NCBI RefSeq assembly: GCF_024172185.1
Contig: NZ_JAMZEC010000001.1
Span: forward strand, 4,092,001-4,156,000
DNA length: 64,000 bases
Reading direction: 5' to 3'
From: Nonomuraea roseoviolacea subsp. carminata
Lineage (GTDB): Bacteria; Actinomycetota; Actinomycetes; Streptosporangiales; Streptosporangiaceae
Of the stretch, positions 23,623 to 32,066 are shown piece by piece. The first letter of the stretch is position 1. Every line of letters begins with the position of its first letter. A program made the translations under genes and the position numbers. Under the pieces are notes generated by a model. It was not told the origin of the DNA and did not search any database. It saw nothing but the letters and a program-made list of their open reading frames with translations.

Positions 23623-25539
23623 TCACCCGATGATCTGGTAGGGCCGCATCATCTCGTTGTCCTCGTGTTCGAGGATGTGGCAGTGCCAGACGTACCGGCC
23701 CGGCAGATCGAACGTCGCCTTCACCCGCGTGATCTCTCCGGGAGGCGCGATGACGGTGTCCTTGAAGCCGCGCTCCCATGGCTCCGGCGGTCGGGGGCCG
23801 CCGTCGAAGGGCTGCCGGTCGACGACCTGGAACTGCACCTCGTGGATGTGGATGGGATGGGCGTCCGCCGTGAAGTTGTACAGTTCCCAGACCTCGGTGG
23901 TGTTCAGGATCGGGTCCTCGGTGATCGGGTCGCTCCACAGCAAGGGGTTGGGGACGCCGTTCTTCACGGTGCCGAGCTGGACGATGACGGGGCTGACGTC
24001 CGGGAAGTCGACCGAGCCCTGCTCGGTGAGCGAGAGTTTCCTGTGGTTGACCGCCGGGCCGAGCGGTTGGAAGTGCGGCAGGTTCAGCCGGCTCGGCGGG
24101 GTGCTGGTGTCGTGGGAGGTGAGCCGCACGACCTCGAACTTCATGACCTGGCCGGTGGTGAGGGGGTCGGCGAACGAGTCGGGCGGCCCCGGGAAGGGCG
24201 CGTCGGGCCCCTCGTTGATCAGGTATATCTCCGTGCCCACCGGCAGGCCGGTGAAGTCCACGATCACGTCGGCCCGCTCGGCCGGCGCGAGCAGCAACTG
24301 GTCGAGCCTGACCGGCGCGGGCAGGAAGCCGCCCTCCGCGCCGATCATCCAGATGGGCAGCACCGGCTTGACCGGGCGGGGCAGCCATGGGTTCGACGCG
24401 AGCTTGAAGATGAGGAAGCGCGAGTCGCATCCGTTGAGGATGCGGAAGCGGTAGCGTCGCGGCTCCACCTCGTGCACCGGCCACGTCCTGCCGTTGACCA
24501 CGATCGTGTTGCCGAAGAACTCGGGGTTCCAGATCGGCGGGACGTCGCTGGTCGGGGCGTACGGCCCGGGAAAGCCGTCGAAGAAGGTCCGGCTCCTGGG
24601 GTAGAACAGCGACCCGTCGTAGTTGAAGGAACGGTCCTGGACGGCCAGGGGGATCTCGTAGTAGCGCGTGCCCGGACGGTCGCCGACCTGCGGAGCGGGA
24701 CCGGGCAGGCGCCCGCCCTGGAGGTCGCCGGGCCCGCCGCGGAGCAGGTAGAAGCCGGCGGGGCCGGCGTAGACGTTGGCCCTGGTCATCCCGAGGGTGT
24801 GGTCGTGGTACCACTGCGTGTTGGCCGGCTGGTCGTTGGCGTACTGGAAGACCGCGTTCCCGCGGCTCCAGAGGTCACCGATCGGCGACTTCTCCTTGAA
24901 GAAATTGTAGAAAGTGCCCTCGCGGGCGAATCCCGCGGGAATGTTGCGGGCCTTCGGCAGGTACCAGGCCTCGGGATAGCCGTCGCTGTAGTCGAAGGTG
25001 TGGTTGCCGTGCACGTGCGTGACGATCGGAACCGGTCCTCGGTAAGGCTGCTGGCTGGTGCCGTTCGAGTCACGGTCCGATATGCCGCCGGGCGGATTCG
25101 CCCAGTGCAGGGTCTGGTCGACCGGCAGGAGGTGCGGCAGGAAATCGCCGTTGCGGTCGACGAGGTCGTTGATCCACTTGACCCGGACCGGCCGTCGATG
25201 ACGAGCGTTGATCGTGAAGGCCGGGTAGTTGAACGTGCCACGATGGTTGATCGACCCGTAGCCCCACACGGTCGTCGCCGGGAGGCCCGAAGGAAGGATC
25301 TGCTGCCTGAACTGGCGTACCGCGATCTCGTAGTAGTCGAGGCCGCGGGTGACCGAGGTCGGCGGCATGGCCGGCGGTATGACCAGCCGTGTCTCGTACT
25401 TGCGGATGACGGACGGGTTCAGCGTTCCTCTCGGCGAGGCTTGCGCCGGGGCCGCGCCGAGGAGCCGGGCCGGGGCCACCGTGACGGCTCCGGCAAGGGT
25501 GGCGATCTGGAGAAAACGTCGACGTTCCAATTCGGGCAT
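23623..25539 (-). CDS. Multicopper oxidase, CotA/bilirubin-oxidase-like, Tat-exported
   Basis: 638 residues. A twin-arginine signal (ERRRFLQIATLAGAVTVAPA) sends it out folded. Copper sites: HVHGNH (175-180), WYHDH (243-247), HPIHIH and the C-terminal HCHILEHEDNEMM, giving a trinuclear cluster and a type 1 site with Met axial ligand. It oxidises phenols, bilirubin-like compounds or metals using oxygen. A GGGGGAGG site lies just before the ATG. The natural substrate is unknown; spore pigment or phenoxazinone-type oxidation is possible. Confidence 0.93.
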   Translation of the reverse strand: MPELERRRFLQIATLAGAVTVAPARLLGAAPAQASPRGTLNPSVIRKYETRLVIPPAMPPTSVTRGLDYYEIAVRQFRQQILPSGLPATTVWGYGSINHRGTFNYPAFTINARHRRPVRVKWINDLVDRNGDFLPHLLPVDQTLHWANPPGGISDRDSNGTSQQPYRGPVPIVTHVHGNHTFDYSDGYPEAWYLPKARNIPAGFAREGTFYNFFKEKSPIGDLWSRGNAVFQYANDQPANTQWYHDHTLGMTRANVYAGPAGFYLLRGGPGDLQGGRLPGPAPQVGDRPGTRYYEIPLAVQDRSFNYDGSLFYPRSRTFFDGFPGPYAPTSDVPPIWNPEFFGNTIVVNGRTWPVHEVEPRRYRFRILNGCDSRFLIFKLASNPWLPRPVKPVLPIWMIGAEGGFLPAPVRLDQLLLAPAERADVIVDFTGLPVGTEIYLINEGPDAPFPGPPDSFADPLTTGQVMKFEVVRLTSHDTSTPPSRLNLPHFQPLGPAVNHRKLSLTEQGSVDFPDVSPVIVQLGTVKNGVPNPLLWSDPITEDPILNTTEVWELYNFTADAHPIHIHEVQFQVVDRQPFDGGPRPPEPWERGFKDTVIAPPGEITRVKATFDLPGRYVWHCHILEHEDNEMMRPYQIIG

Positions 25540-25644
25540 ACCTCCCCCAAGGCATACAGCTGGAGAAAGTCGCGGATTTCTTGGTTCCGTCCGACGCCGA
25601 AATATGGATATCTGCGGTTTCTCGCAAGAAAAATGGCGTCCGGT

Positions 25645-25656
25645 AAATCCGGATTT
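25645..25656. promoter_or_regulatory. 12-bp palindrome upstream of the multicopper oxidase
   Basis: AAATCCGGATTT is perfectly symmetric and lies about 105 bases upstream of the oxidase start, in an AT-rich gap. A minus-strand TTGCGA, 16 bases, ATATTT pair nearby could be its promoter. Confidence 0.3.
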
Positions 25657-25741
25657 CCTGTGCCGAGACTGTATCGGAGGGGTCGAAGCCCGAGAGAACA
25701 GCGCGCCTTGTGTGTTGGGTAAATGGCCCCTTTATCGCCGG

Positions 25742-26122
25742 TCAGTTCTCGTCCGGCGTCCAGGCCGCCACCAGGGCGAGGAGGCCGGGGAAGCGCGCTT
25801 CGAGGTCGGCGACGCGCACATGGCTGCGCCGCTCCAGGCCGTACTGCCGTTGCCGGGTGACGCCCGCCTCGCGCAGCGCCTTGAAGTGGTGGGTGAGGGA
25901 GGACTTGGGGCGGTCGAGGCCGAACCAGCCGCAGGTGTGGTCGAACGCCTCCGACTCCAGGAGCAGCTTGCGCACGATCGTCAGGCGCAGCGGGTCGCTC
26001 AGCGCGCCGAGCACGGTCTCCAGGCGCAGGTCCTCGACCGCCGGTTCGGGCAGCGGCTCGGGCAGTCCCGCGGGCTCCGGAAGCGCCCTGAAGGCGGGCG
26101 CCGGACGCGTCGTCGTCGGCAT
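25742..26122 (-). CDS. ArsR-type winged-helix transcriptional regulator
   Basis: 126 residues from an ATG with GAGGAG six bases upstream. The winged helix is clear: LGALSDPLRLTIVRKLLLES, then LDRPKSSLTHHFKALREAGV and RQYGLERRSHVRVADLEAR. There is no CxC metal motif, so it is more like the ligand- or drug-responsive ArsR branch. It is divergent from an MFS exporter, with two operator-like copies between them. It probably represses both genes. Confidence 0.9.
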   Translation of the reverse strand: MPTTTRPAPAFRALPEPAGLPEPLPEPAVEDLRLETVLGALSDPLRLTIVRKLLLESEAFDHTCGWFGLDRPKSSLTHHFKALREAGVTRQRQYGLERRSHVRVADLEARFPGLLALVAAWTPDEN

Positions 26123-26150
26123 GTTCGGCTCCTCGGTTCCGATGTCCGTT

Positions 26151-26196
26151 GTACGAGTCTCATCGTACTTCATGCTAAGTTCGACTCTGTTCGTAC
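26151..26196. promoter_or_regulatory. Two operator-like copies between the ArsR regulator and MFS exporter
   Basis: GTACGAGTCTCATCGTAC (26151-26168), with exact 6-bp inverted arms, and GTTCGACTCTGTTCGTAC (26179-26196) agree at 14 of 18 positions. Their starts are 28 bp apart. Confidence 0.6.
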
Positions 26197-26219
26197 TGTG
26201 TCGGCCGGAAGGAGCCGCC

Positions 26220-27461
26220 ATGTCCATGAGTCGAACGGTGCCCGTGAAACCGAGGAGCGAGCGCCAGGAGAAGGCCGCTCCCACTCGATGGGTCTGGCTG
26301 GCCGCCTGGCCGGTGACCGCGGTCTTCGTCCTGTCCAACGCGGCCACCCCGCTGTACGTGCTGTGGCAGCGTGACCTCGGCTTCTCCAAGGGCACCCTGA
26401 CCGTGGTCTTCGCCTTCTACATCGTCGGCCTGATCGGCTCGCTGCTCGTCTCGGGCGTCCTGTCCGACCGGCTCGGACGCAAGCCCGTGTTGCTGCCCGC
26501 GCTCGCGCTCGCCCTCGCGGCCTGCCTGATCTTCGCCACGGCGGGCAGCGTGGCCGCGCTGATCGTGGCCCGGCTGTTCGCCGGCATCGCGGTCGGAGCC
26601 GTGGTCTCCGGCGGCATGGCCGCCGTGTCGGACGTGGCCGGCCCCGGTCGCGCGCGGCTCGGGGCCCTGCTGGCGTCCTGCGCCATGGTCTTCGGCGCCG
26701 GGCTGGGCCCGCTCCTCGCGGGCGTGCTGTCCGAGGCCCTGCCGGCGCCGACCGTGACCGTCTTCGCCGTGGAGGCGGCGCTGCTGGCGAGCGCCGTCGC
26801 CGTCGTCCTCCGCATGCCGCTCCCGGACGCCAGGGGACGCGCGTCGGCCGCGGGCTCCTGGGTACGCGTGCCCGCCGTGCCGCGCGGCAACGGCCGGCAC
26901 CTCGCCCTGGGGGTGGCCGTGTTCGCGCCGGGCATCACGGCGACCTCGTTCGTGCTCTCGCTCGGCCCCTCGCTGCTGACCGGCCTGCTCGGCGGCACCA
27001 ACCGGATCGTCCCGGGGGCCATGGCGTTCGTGATGTTCCTGGCCTCGACGGGGGTGCAGTTCGCGGTCCAGCGGCTGCGCCGCGGCGCGATCCTGATCGC
27101 CGGGGCGACCTCCACCGCCCTCGCCATGGTCGCGCTGGTCGTCGCCGTCCAGGCCGCGTCGATCCAGGTCCTCGCCGTCGCGGCGCTGCTGGCCGGCGCC
27201 GGTCAGGGCATGGGGCAACTCGGCGGGCTGTCCCTGCTCAACTCCACCGTCCCGGCCGGGCGGCTGGCCGAGGCGAACGCCGCGCTCAATGTCGGCGGCT
27301 ACCTCCTGGCGGGCCTGCTGCCGGTGTCGGCCGGCTACCTCAGCGACGCCATGGGGCTGACCGGCGGCACGACCCTCTTCGGCGCCGTGCTGATGACGCT
27401 GGCCGTCGTCGGCGGCCTCGTGGTGGTGCTCGGCCGCCGATGGGTTCCGGAGCCCAGGTGA
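26220..27461 (+). CDS. MFS transporter (12-TM, DHA1-like)
   Basis: 413 residues with about 12 hydrophobic segments. Motif A is GVLSDRLGRKPVL between helices 2 and 3, and the helix-5 region FGAGLGPLLAGVLSE fits antiporter motif C. This suggests a proton-driven exporter of small molecules. The start has GAAGGAG upstream and MSMSRTV at the N-terminus. It is divergent from, and probably repressed by, the ArsR protein. Confidence 0.9.
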   Translation: MSMSRTVPVKPRSERQEKAAPTRWVWLAAWPVTAVFVLSNAATPLYVLWQRDLGFSKGTLTVVFAFYIVGLIGSLLVSGVLSDRLGRKPVLLPALALALAACLIFATAGSVAALIVARLFAGIAVGAVVSGGMAAVSDVAGPGRARLGALLASCAMVFGAGLGPLLAGVLSEALPAPTVTVFAVEAALLASAVAVVLRMPLPDARGRASAAGSWVRVPAVPRGNGRHLALGVAVFAPGITATSFVLSLGPSLLTGLLGGTNRIVPGAMAFVMFLASTGVQFAVQRLRRGAILIAGATSTALAMVALVVAVQAASIQVLAVAALLAGAGQGMGQLGGLSLLNSTVPAGRLAEANAALNVGGYLLAGLLPVSAGYLSDAMGLTGGTTLFGAVLMTLAVVGGLVVVLGRRWVPEPR

Positions 27462-27522
27462 CCAGCGGCAATCGTACTCTTGCAGATAATCCGCACTTGA
27501 ACGACTTGGGTAGGCTGACGAC

Positions 27523-28011
27523 ATGACCGCGATGGCGCCCGCGCGCACCGAGACCGACCTGTCCTTCCTGCTCGACCACACCAGCCATGTGCTGCGCACC
27601 CGGATGGCGGCGGCGCTGGCCGAGATCGGGCTGACGGCGCGCATGCACTGCGTGCTGGTCCACGCGCTGGAGGAGGAGCGCACCCAGATCCAGCTCGCCG
27701 AGCTGGGCGACATGGACAAGACCACGATGGTGGTGACCGTGGACGCGCTGGAGAAGGCCGGGTACGCCGAGCGCCGCCCGTCCAGCACCGACCGGCGGGC
27801 GCGGATCATCGCGGTCACGGAGGCGGGCGCGGCCGTCGCCCGGCGCAGCCAGGAGATCGTGGACGGCGTGCACCGGGAGGCGCTGCACGCGCTGCCCGAG
27901 GACGAGCGGGAGGTCATGGTGCGCGCCCTGAACCGCCTGGTGAGCGGGCATCTCGCCGAGCCCGCCGAGGGGCCGCAGCCCGCCCGCCGGGCGCGGGAGC
28001 GGGCAAAGTAG
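27523..28011 (+). CDS. MarR family transcriptional regulator
   Basis: 162 residues: SFLLDHTSHVLRTRMAAALA, IQLAELGDMDKTTMVVTVDA (recognition helix region), LEKAGYAERRPSSTDRRARI (wing) and ITVTEAG-like IAVTEAGAAVARR. It lies 70 bases upstream of a DHA2 efflux gene on the same strand, a common regulator-pump arrangement. No clear ribosome site is seen before the ATG; TAGGCT lies seven bases upstream, so transcription may start at or near the ATG. Confidence 0.9.
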   Translation: MTAMAPARTETDLSFLLDHTSHVLRTRMAAALAEIGLTARMHCVLVHALEEERTQIQLAELGDMDKTTMVVTVDALEKAGYAERRPSSTDRRARIIAVTEAGAAVARRSQEIVDGVHREALHALPEDEREVMVRALNRLVSGHLAEPAEGPQPARRARERAK

Positions 28012-28049
28012 GACCGAAGAGGATCGTCTATTACGGAACTATCTGCTAC

Positions 28050-28081
28050 GGTCTCTCCTGTCGACTGATACGGGAGAGACC
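28050..28081 (+). promoter_or_regulatory. Inverted repeat covering the ribosome site of the DHA2 gene
   Basis: GGTCTCTCC (28050-28058) pairs exactly with GGAGAGACC (28073-28081), whose last base touches the ATG. In RNA this 9-bp hairpin would hide the GGGAGAG ribosome site. As DNA it could be an operator for the MarR protein. Confidence 0.5.
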
Positions 28082-29542
28082 ATGTCGTACATACGCAATT
28101 CGCCCTGGACCGCGCTGGGCGTGCTGTCCGCCACCGGACTGATGACCATCCTCGACGGCAGCATCGTGACCGTGGCGATGCCGGCCATCCAGCACGACCT
28201 GGGCTTCTCGCCCGCCGGGCTGAGCTGGATCGTCAACGCCTACCTGATCCCCTTCGGCGGCCTGCTCCTCCTGGCGGGCAGGCTGGGCGACCTGGTCGGA
28301 CGCCGGACGATGTTCCTGGCCGGGAACGCGATCTTCACGGCCGCCTCCCTGCTGGCCGGCGCGGCCACCGGCCCCGGCCTGCTGATCGCCGCCCGGTTCC
28401 TGCAGGGCGTCGGGAGCGCGCTGGCCTCGGCCGTGGTCCTGGGCATCCTGGTGACGCTGTTCGCCGACCCCGTCCAGCGGGCCAAGGCGATCGCCATCTT
28501 CAGCTTCACGGGAGCGGCCGGCGCCTCGATCGGCCAGGTCCTGGGCGGCGTGCTCACCGACGGCCTGAGCTGGCCGTGGATCTTCCTCATCAACGTGCCG
28601 ATCGGGGCGGTCACCGTCGCCCTGGCGCTGCTGGTCCTGCCCGCCGACCGCGGGGCCGGCCCGGCCGCCGGCGCCGACGTCGCCGGAGCCGTGCTGGTGA
28701 CCGGCGGCCTGATGCTGGGCATCTACACGATCGTCAAGGTCGAGGAGTACGGCTGGCTCGCCGCCCACACCCTGGGCCTCGGCGCGGTGTCGCTGGCCCT
28801 GCTGGCCGCCTTCGTCGTCCGGCAGGCCACGGCCAGGACGCCGCTCATGCCGCTGCGGATCCTGCGCTCGCGCAACGTGACCGGCGCCAACCTCGCGCAG
28901 ATGCTGGCCCTGTCGGGGATGTTCGCCTTCCAGGTGCTCGTCGCGCTCTACATGCAGCGGGTCCTCGGCTACGGGGCGCTCGACACCGGCCTCGCCATGC
29001 TCCCGGCCGCCGTCGGCATCGGCGCGATCTCCCTGTTCGTCTCGGCCCGGCTCAGCGCCCGCTTCGGCGCCCGCGCCGTCCTGCTGTCCGGTCTGGTGCT
29101 GCTGATCGCCGCGATGCTGCTGCTCACCCGGATCTCGGTGGACGCGGGCTACCTCACCCACCTGCTCCCGGTGATGGTGCTGATCTCGGGCGGCGGGCTG
29201 GTGCTCCCGGCGCTGGCCACGCTGGGCATGTCCGGCGCGCGGGAGAGCGACGCCGGGCTGGCCTCCGGGCTGTTCAACACCACCCAGCAGGTCGGCATGG
29301 CCATCGGGGTGGCGGTGCTGTCCACGATGGCCGCCTCGCGCACCGGCGAACTGCTGGCCGCCGGGGCGGGCCAGGCGGCCGCGCTGACCGGCGGGTACCG
29401 GCTGGCGTTCGGCATCTCGGCCGGGCTGCTGGTCGCGGCGTTCGCGGTGGGGCTCCTGGTCCTGCGCCGGCCCGCGCCGGCCGCGGACCGGCCCGAGCGG
29501 GAGGACGGCGCGGCGGTGGCGGAGCCCTCCGTGAGCTCCTGA
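28082..29542 (+). CDS. DHA2 family drug:proton antiporter (EmrB/QacA-like MFS)
   Basis: 486 residues with about 14 transmembrane segments. Motifs: MTILDGSIVTVAMPAIQHDL (helix 1, motif D1), AGRLGDLVGRRTMF (motif A) and FTGAAGASIGQVLGGVLTD (motif C of exporters). These proteins export antibiotics, dyes or self-made metabolites. The MarR gene just upstream is its probable regulator. Confidence 0.93.
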   Translation: MSYIRNSPWTALGVLSATGLMTILDGSIVTVAMPAIQHDLGFSPAGLSWIVNAYLIPFGGLLLLAGRLGDLVGRRTMFLAGNAIFTAASLLAGAATGPGLLIAARFLQGVGSALASAVVLGILVTLFADPVQRAKAIAIFSFTGAAGASIGQVLGGVLTDGLSWPWIFLINVPIGAVTVALALLVLPADRGAGPAAGADVAGAVLVTGGLMLGIYTIVKVEEYGWLAAHTLGLGAVSLALLAAFVVRQATARTPLMPLRILRSRNVTGANLAQMLALSGMFAFQVLVALYMQRVLGYGALDTGLAMLPAAVGIGAISLFVSARLSARFGARAVLLSGLVLLIAAMLLLTRISVDAGYLTHLLPVMVLISGGGLVLPALATLGMSGARESDAGLASGLFNTTQQVGMAIGVAVLSTMAASRTGELLAAGAGQAAALTGGYRLAFGISAGLLVAAFAVGLLVLRRPAPAADRPEREDGAAVAEPSVSS

Positions 29543-29564
29543 AGCGTGCTTCTCCCGGCCGGAG

Positions 29565-29674
29565 GTCAGGCGACGCCGGTGCTCGTGTCGCCGGACCCTG
29601 GACCGTCAGGCGACGCCGGTGCTCGTGTCGCCGGGCCCTGGACCGTCAGGCGACGCCGGTGCTCGTGTCGCCGG
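29565..29674. repeat. 40-bp tandem repeat over the end of a STAS gene
   Basis: Copies begin with GTCAGGCGACGCCGG at 29565, 29605 and 29645; the third is cut at 29674. The first two differ at one base. The STAS gene on the minus strand ends inside the array, so the repeat makes up its C-terminal tail. Because 40 is not a multiple of three, each copy is read in a different frame. Confidence 0.85.
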
Positions 29675-30043
29675 CCGGGCGGCGCGGGGCTCGGGCGAGC
29701 TGAGGGCGGCGGTGAGCGCCTCCTGGACCGTGGCGTGGACGGGCAGGTGCTCGTCCACACGGGTGATCGCGACCAGACGGGCCGGCATGGGCTGCAGCGC
29801 CGCCAGCCGCACGCTCCCGCCGTGCGCCTCCGCGTCCAGGTAGGCGTTGAGCAGCGTGCGCAGCCCGGCGCTGTCCATGAACCGCACCTCGGTCAGGTCG
29901 AACACGAGATGATCGCCGGGCCGGCGGCGCGACTCGGCGATGAACGACTCCACCCGGGCGGCGTTGGCCGAGTCGATCTCGCCACCCACGGTGATCACGG
30001 TGGCTCCGGGCAGGTGCTGGCAGGCGAAGGTCAGCCGGGGCAT
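29606..30043 (-). CDS. STAS-domain anti-sigma factor antagonist
   Basis: About 145 residues from ATG at 30043; a GTG at 30079 would add 12. Core motifs are VITVGGEIDSANAARVESFI and LVFDLTEVRFMDSAGLRTLL, with the phosphorylatable serine in D-S-A-G. The last ~22 residues are encoded by the 40-bp repeats (RAPASPDGPGPGDTSTGVA) and are probably disordered. It is the third gene of a set with another STAS protein and a PP2C phosphatase on the same strand, and likely acts in partner switching. Confidence 0.85.
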   Translation of the reverse strand: MPRLTFACQHLPGATVITVGGEIDSANAARVESFIAESRRRPGDHLVFDLTEVRFMDSAGLRTLLNAYLDAEAHGGSVRLAALQPMPARLVAITRVDEHLPVHATVQEALTAALSSPEPRAARPATRAPASPDGPGPGDTSTGVA

Positions 30044-30210
30044 CAACGCACCGGCCGGCCGCGGGGTCGTACGGCGCACGTCGCCATGAGCCGACGATAT
30101 CCCCCAGGACCTCCGCCCACCGGCCCGGAGACCCCGGCATTCGCATCACGAATATCGCGGCGCGCCCGATGGCCCTCGCGAATTCGCTGTGCCGTGCCTC
30201 CGGGACCGGA

Positions 30211-30576
30211 TCAGGCGTCGGCCGTGATGGCGGCCCGGGCCTGTTCGGCGTCGGGATAGAGGGCGAACGCCTGGGACAGCCCGGTCATGTGGAAGACGCG
30301 TTCCAGCCGGCTGGTCAGCCCGGCCAGCGCGATCGACCCCCCGCGTTCCAGGATGAGCTTGCGGAAGACCAGGAAGAGGCGGATGCCGGTGGAGTCGCAG
30401 AACTCCAGCCCGCTGAGGTCGAGCACCAGGTGACGGTGCTCGGGCCGCAGGGTGCTCTCCATGTCGGCCCGGAGCTGGGCCGCGCTGATGTAGTCGAGCT
30501 CACCGGCCAGGGCCAGGACGCACGTGCCCGTGGCCGGGTCAGCCGAGATCTGCGTCAGGTGAACTGGTGTGGTCAC
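30211..30576 (-). CDS. STAS-domain anti-sigma factor antagonist
   Basis: 121 residues from GTG, overlapping the upstream phosphatase stop (GTGA). Motifs: CVLALAGELDYISAAQLRAD and LVLDLSGLEFCDSTGIRLFL, with the target serine in D-S-T-G. It is likely dephosphorylated by the coupled PP2C enzyme, after which it would bind an anti-sigma kinase and release a sigma factor. No kinase is encoded nearby. Confidence 0.9.
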   Translation of the reverse strand: MTTPVHLTQISADPATGTCVLALAGELDYISAAQLRADMESTLRPEHRHLVLDLSGLEFCDSTGIRLFLVFRKLILERGGSIALAGLTSRLERVFHMTGLSQAFALYPDAEQARAAITADA

Positions 30577-31886
30577 CGCGAGTGCCTTTTCACGATCGGA
30601 GGAACGGTCATGGACAGGATGGCCGTGTCGTCGGTCAATCCGGGGCCGAACGCGGACAGAGTCTCCTCCAGCCGCGTCACCACCGCCTGGGCGGGTTGTC
30701 CGGCCAGGCCGGCGGCCAGGCTTCGCAGACGGTCCTCACCGTACATGTGGCCGGCCGGTGTGCGGGCTTCGGTGAGACCATCGGTGTAGAGCAGCATGCC
30801 GTCGCCGGGGCGCAGCGTGGTCTCGGCGACGGCGAAACGCGCCTCCTGCAGGAGCCCGACGAGCATGCCGCCCTCGGTGCGCAGGGCCTCGACGTCGCCC
30901 TCGGCGCGGACGATCATCGCGGGAGGATGCCCGCCCCCGGCGACCTTGACGTGCACGCCCTCGCCGGTCGGCGTGAGCACGCCGTACAGGACCGTGCAGT
31001 AGCACGGGTCGGCGCCCAGGAACTCGTCCATGAGCACCATGTTGAGGTTGGCCAGCACGGCCTCGGGGTCCACCGCGTAGACGGCGGCGGCGCGCAGGGT
31101 GTGCCGGGCCAGGGCGGTCACGACGGCCGCGTCGGCGCCCTTGCCGCACACGTCGCCGAGGAAGAAGGCCCAGTGGTCCTCGTCGAGGCGGAACACGTCG
31201 AAGAAGTCGCCGCCCACCTGGTCGGCGGAGGCGACGTGGTAGTGCGTGGCGATGTCCAGCCCGGGGACCTTCGGCGGGGACGGCGGGAGCAGCACCTTGC
31301 GCAGCGTGGAGGTGAGCAGCTCCAGCCGGCCGCGTTCGGCCTCGGCCTGCTGGCGCAGGCGGCGTTCGAGCGTGACGGCGGCGCGGGCGGACAGCCGCGT
31401 CTCCAACTGGCCGGCCACCAGGGCGGCCAGATCGGTCAGCGTGTGCAGCACGGCCTCGTCCGCCTCGCGCGGCTCGACGTCCATGACGTTGACCGTGCCC
31501 AGGCGGTGGCCGTCGGCCGTAACGATCGGCGCGGCGGCGTAGAACCGCACGCGGGGCTCCTCACGGACCAGCGGGTGCTCGCACGCCTCCGGATGGGCGA
31601 GCGTGTCGGTCACCACGTAGGGATTCGACCCCCTGATCGCGGAGACGCACAGGCCCGGGTCACCCCCGAGGTCGTGCTCGACCCACGCCAGCCCCCTGTG
31701 CGCCTTGATCCAGACCCGCTCCTGCTCGACGAACGTCACGGACGCGATCGGCGCGCCGAAGGCGCGGGCCGCGAGCGCGACGACCCGGTCGAACGTCCCC
31801 TCGGGCGGGGTGTCGAGGACCTGGTACCGGCGCAGCGCTTCCAGCCGCGCGGCCTCGGCGCCGGGGTCGATCAGCGTTGCCGTCAT
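30573..31886 (-). CDS. GAF-domain PP2C (SpoIIE/RsbU-type) serine phosphatase
   Basis: 437 residues. An N-terminal GAF sensor domain (about 20-165: RRYQVLDTPPEGTFDRVVAL, ASVTFVEQERVWIKAHRGL) is followed by a short helical linker (LERRLRQQAEAERGRLELL) and the phosphatase domain (about 200-435), with metal-binding acidic motifs GGDFFDVF, FFLGDVCGKGADAAV, LLYTDGLTEAR and LTDDTAILSM. It should dephosphorylate the STAS protein made from the overlapping downstream gene in response to a GAF ligand or signal. Confidence 0.92.
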   Translation of the reverse strand: MTATLIDPGAEAARLEALRRYQVLDTPPEGTFDRVVALAARAFGAPIASVTFVEQERVWIKAHRGLAWVEHDLGGDPGLCVSAIRGSNPYVVTDTLAHPEACEHPLVREEPRVRFYAAAPIVTADGHRLGTVNVMDVEPREADEAVLHTLTDLAALVAGQLETRLSARAAVTLERRLRQQAEAERGRLELLTSTLRKVLLPPSPPKVPGLDIATHYHVASADQVGGDFFDVFRLDEDHWAFFLGDVCGKGADAAVVTALARHTLRAAAVYAVDPEAVLANLNMVLMDEFLGADPCYCTVLYGVLTPTGEGVHVKVAGGGHPPAMIVRAEGDVEALRTEGGMLVGLLQEARFAVAETTLRPGDGMLLYTDGLTEARTPAGHMYGEDRLRSLAAGLAGQPAQAVVTRLEETLSAFGPGLTDDTAILSMTVPPIVKRHSR

Positions 31887-32066
31887 GTACTCGCGTCACC
31901 GTTTCTCTTTCGAGGACGCACGAAGTTTACTTGTCAAGCTTCTCTGCTCCCGCCTGATTCGCTACAAAACCCCCAATGCCCCCAACATTCCCAAAAGATC
32001 CGGCGTGAAGACGGATCGCCGGTTCGACGGAGTACAGATGTGACCCCGTCGAAGGGACCCGACCGC

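Noticed and set aside
21122..24814. Very long minus-strand open frame (over 1200 codons)
   Set aside because: It is antisense to the dehydrogenase and epimerase genes and has the low-complexity Arg/His/Pro content of GC-rich shadow frames. Long stop-free frames are expected at this GC content.
21304..25722. Very long plus-strand open frame (about 1470 codons)
   Set aside because: It is a shifted frame of the dehydrogenase and epimerase genes and then antisense to the multicopper oxidase. No domain or codon bias supports it.
29565..29674. CRISPR array
   Set aside because: The 40-bp units are directly adjacent with no unique spacers, and no cas genes are present.
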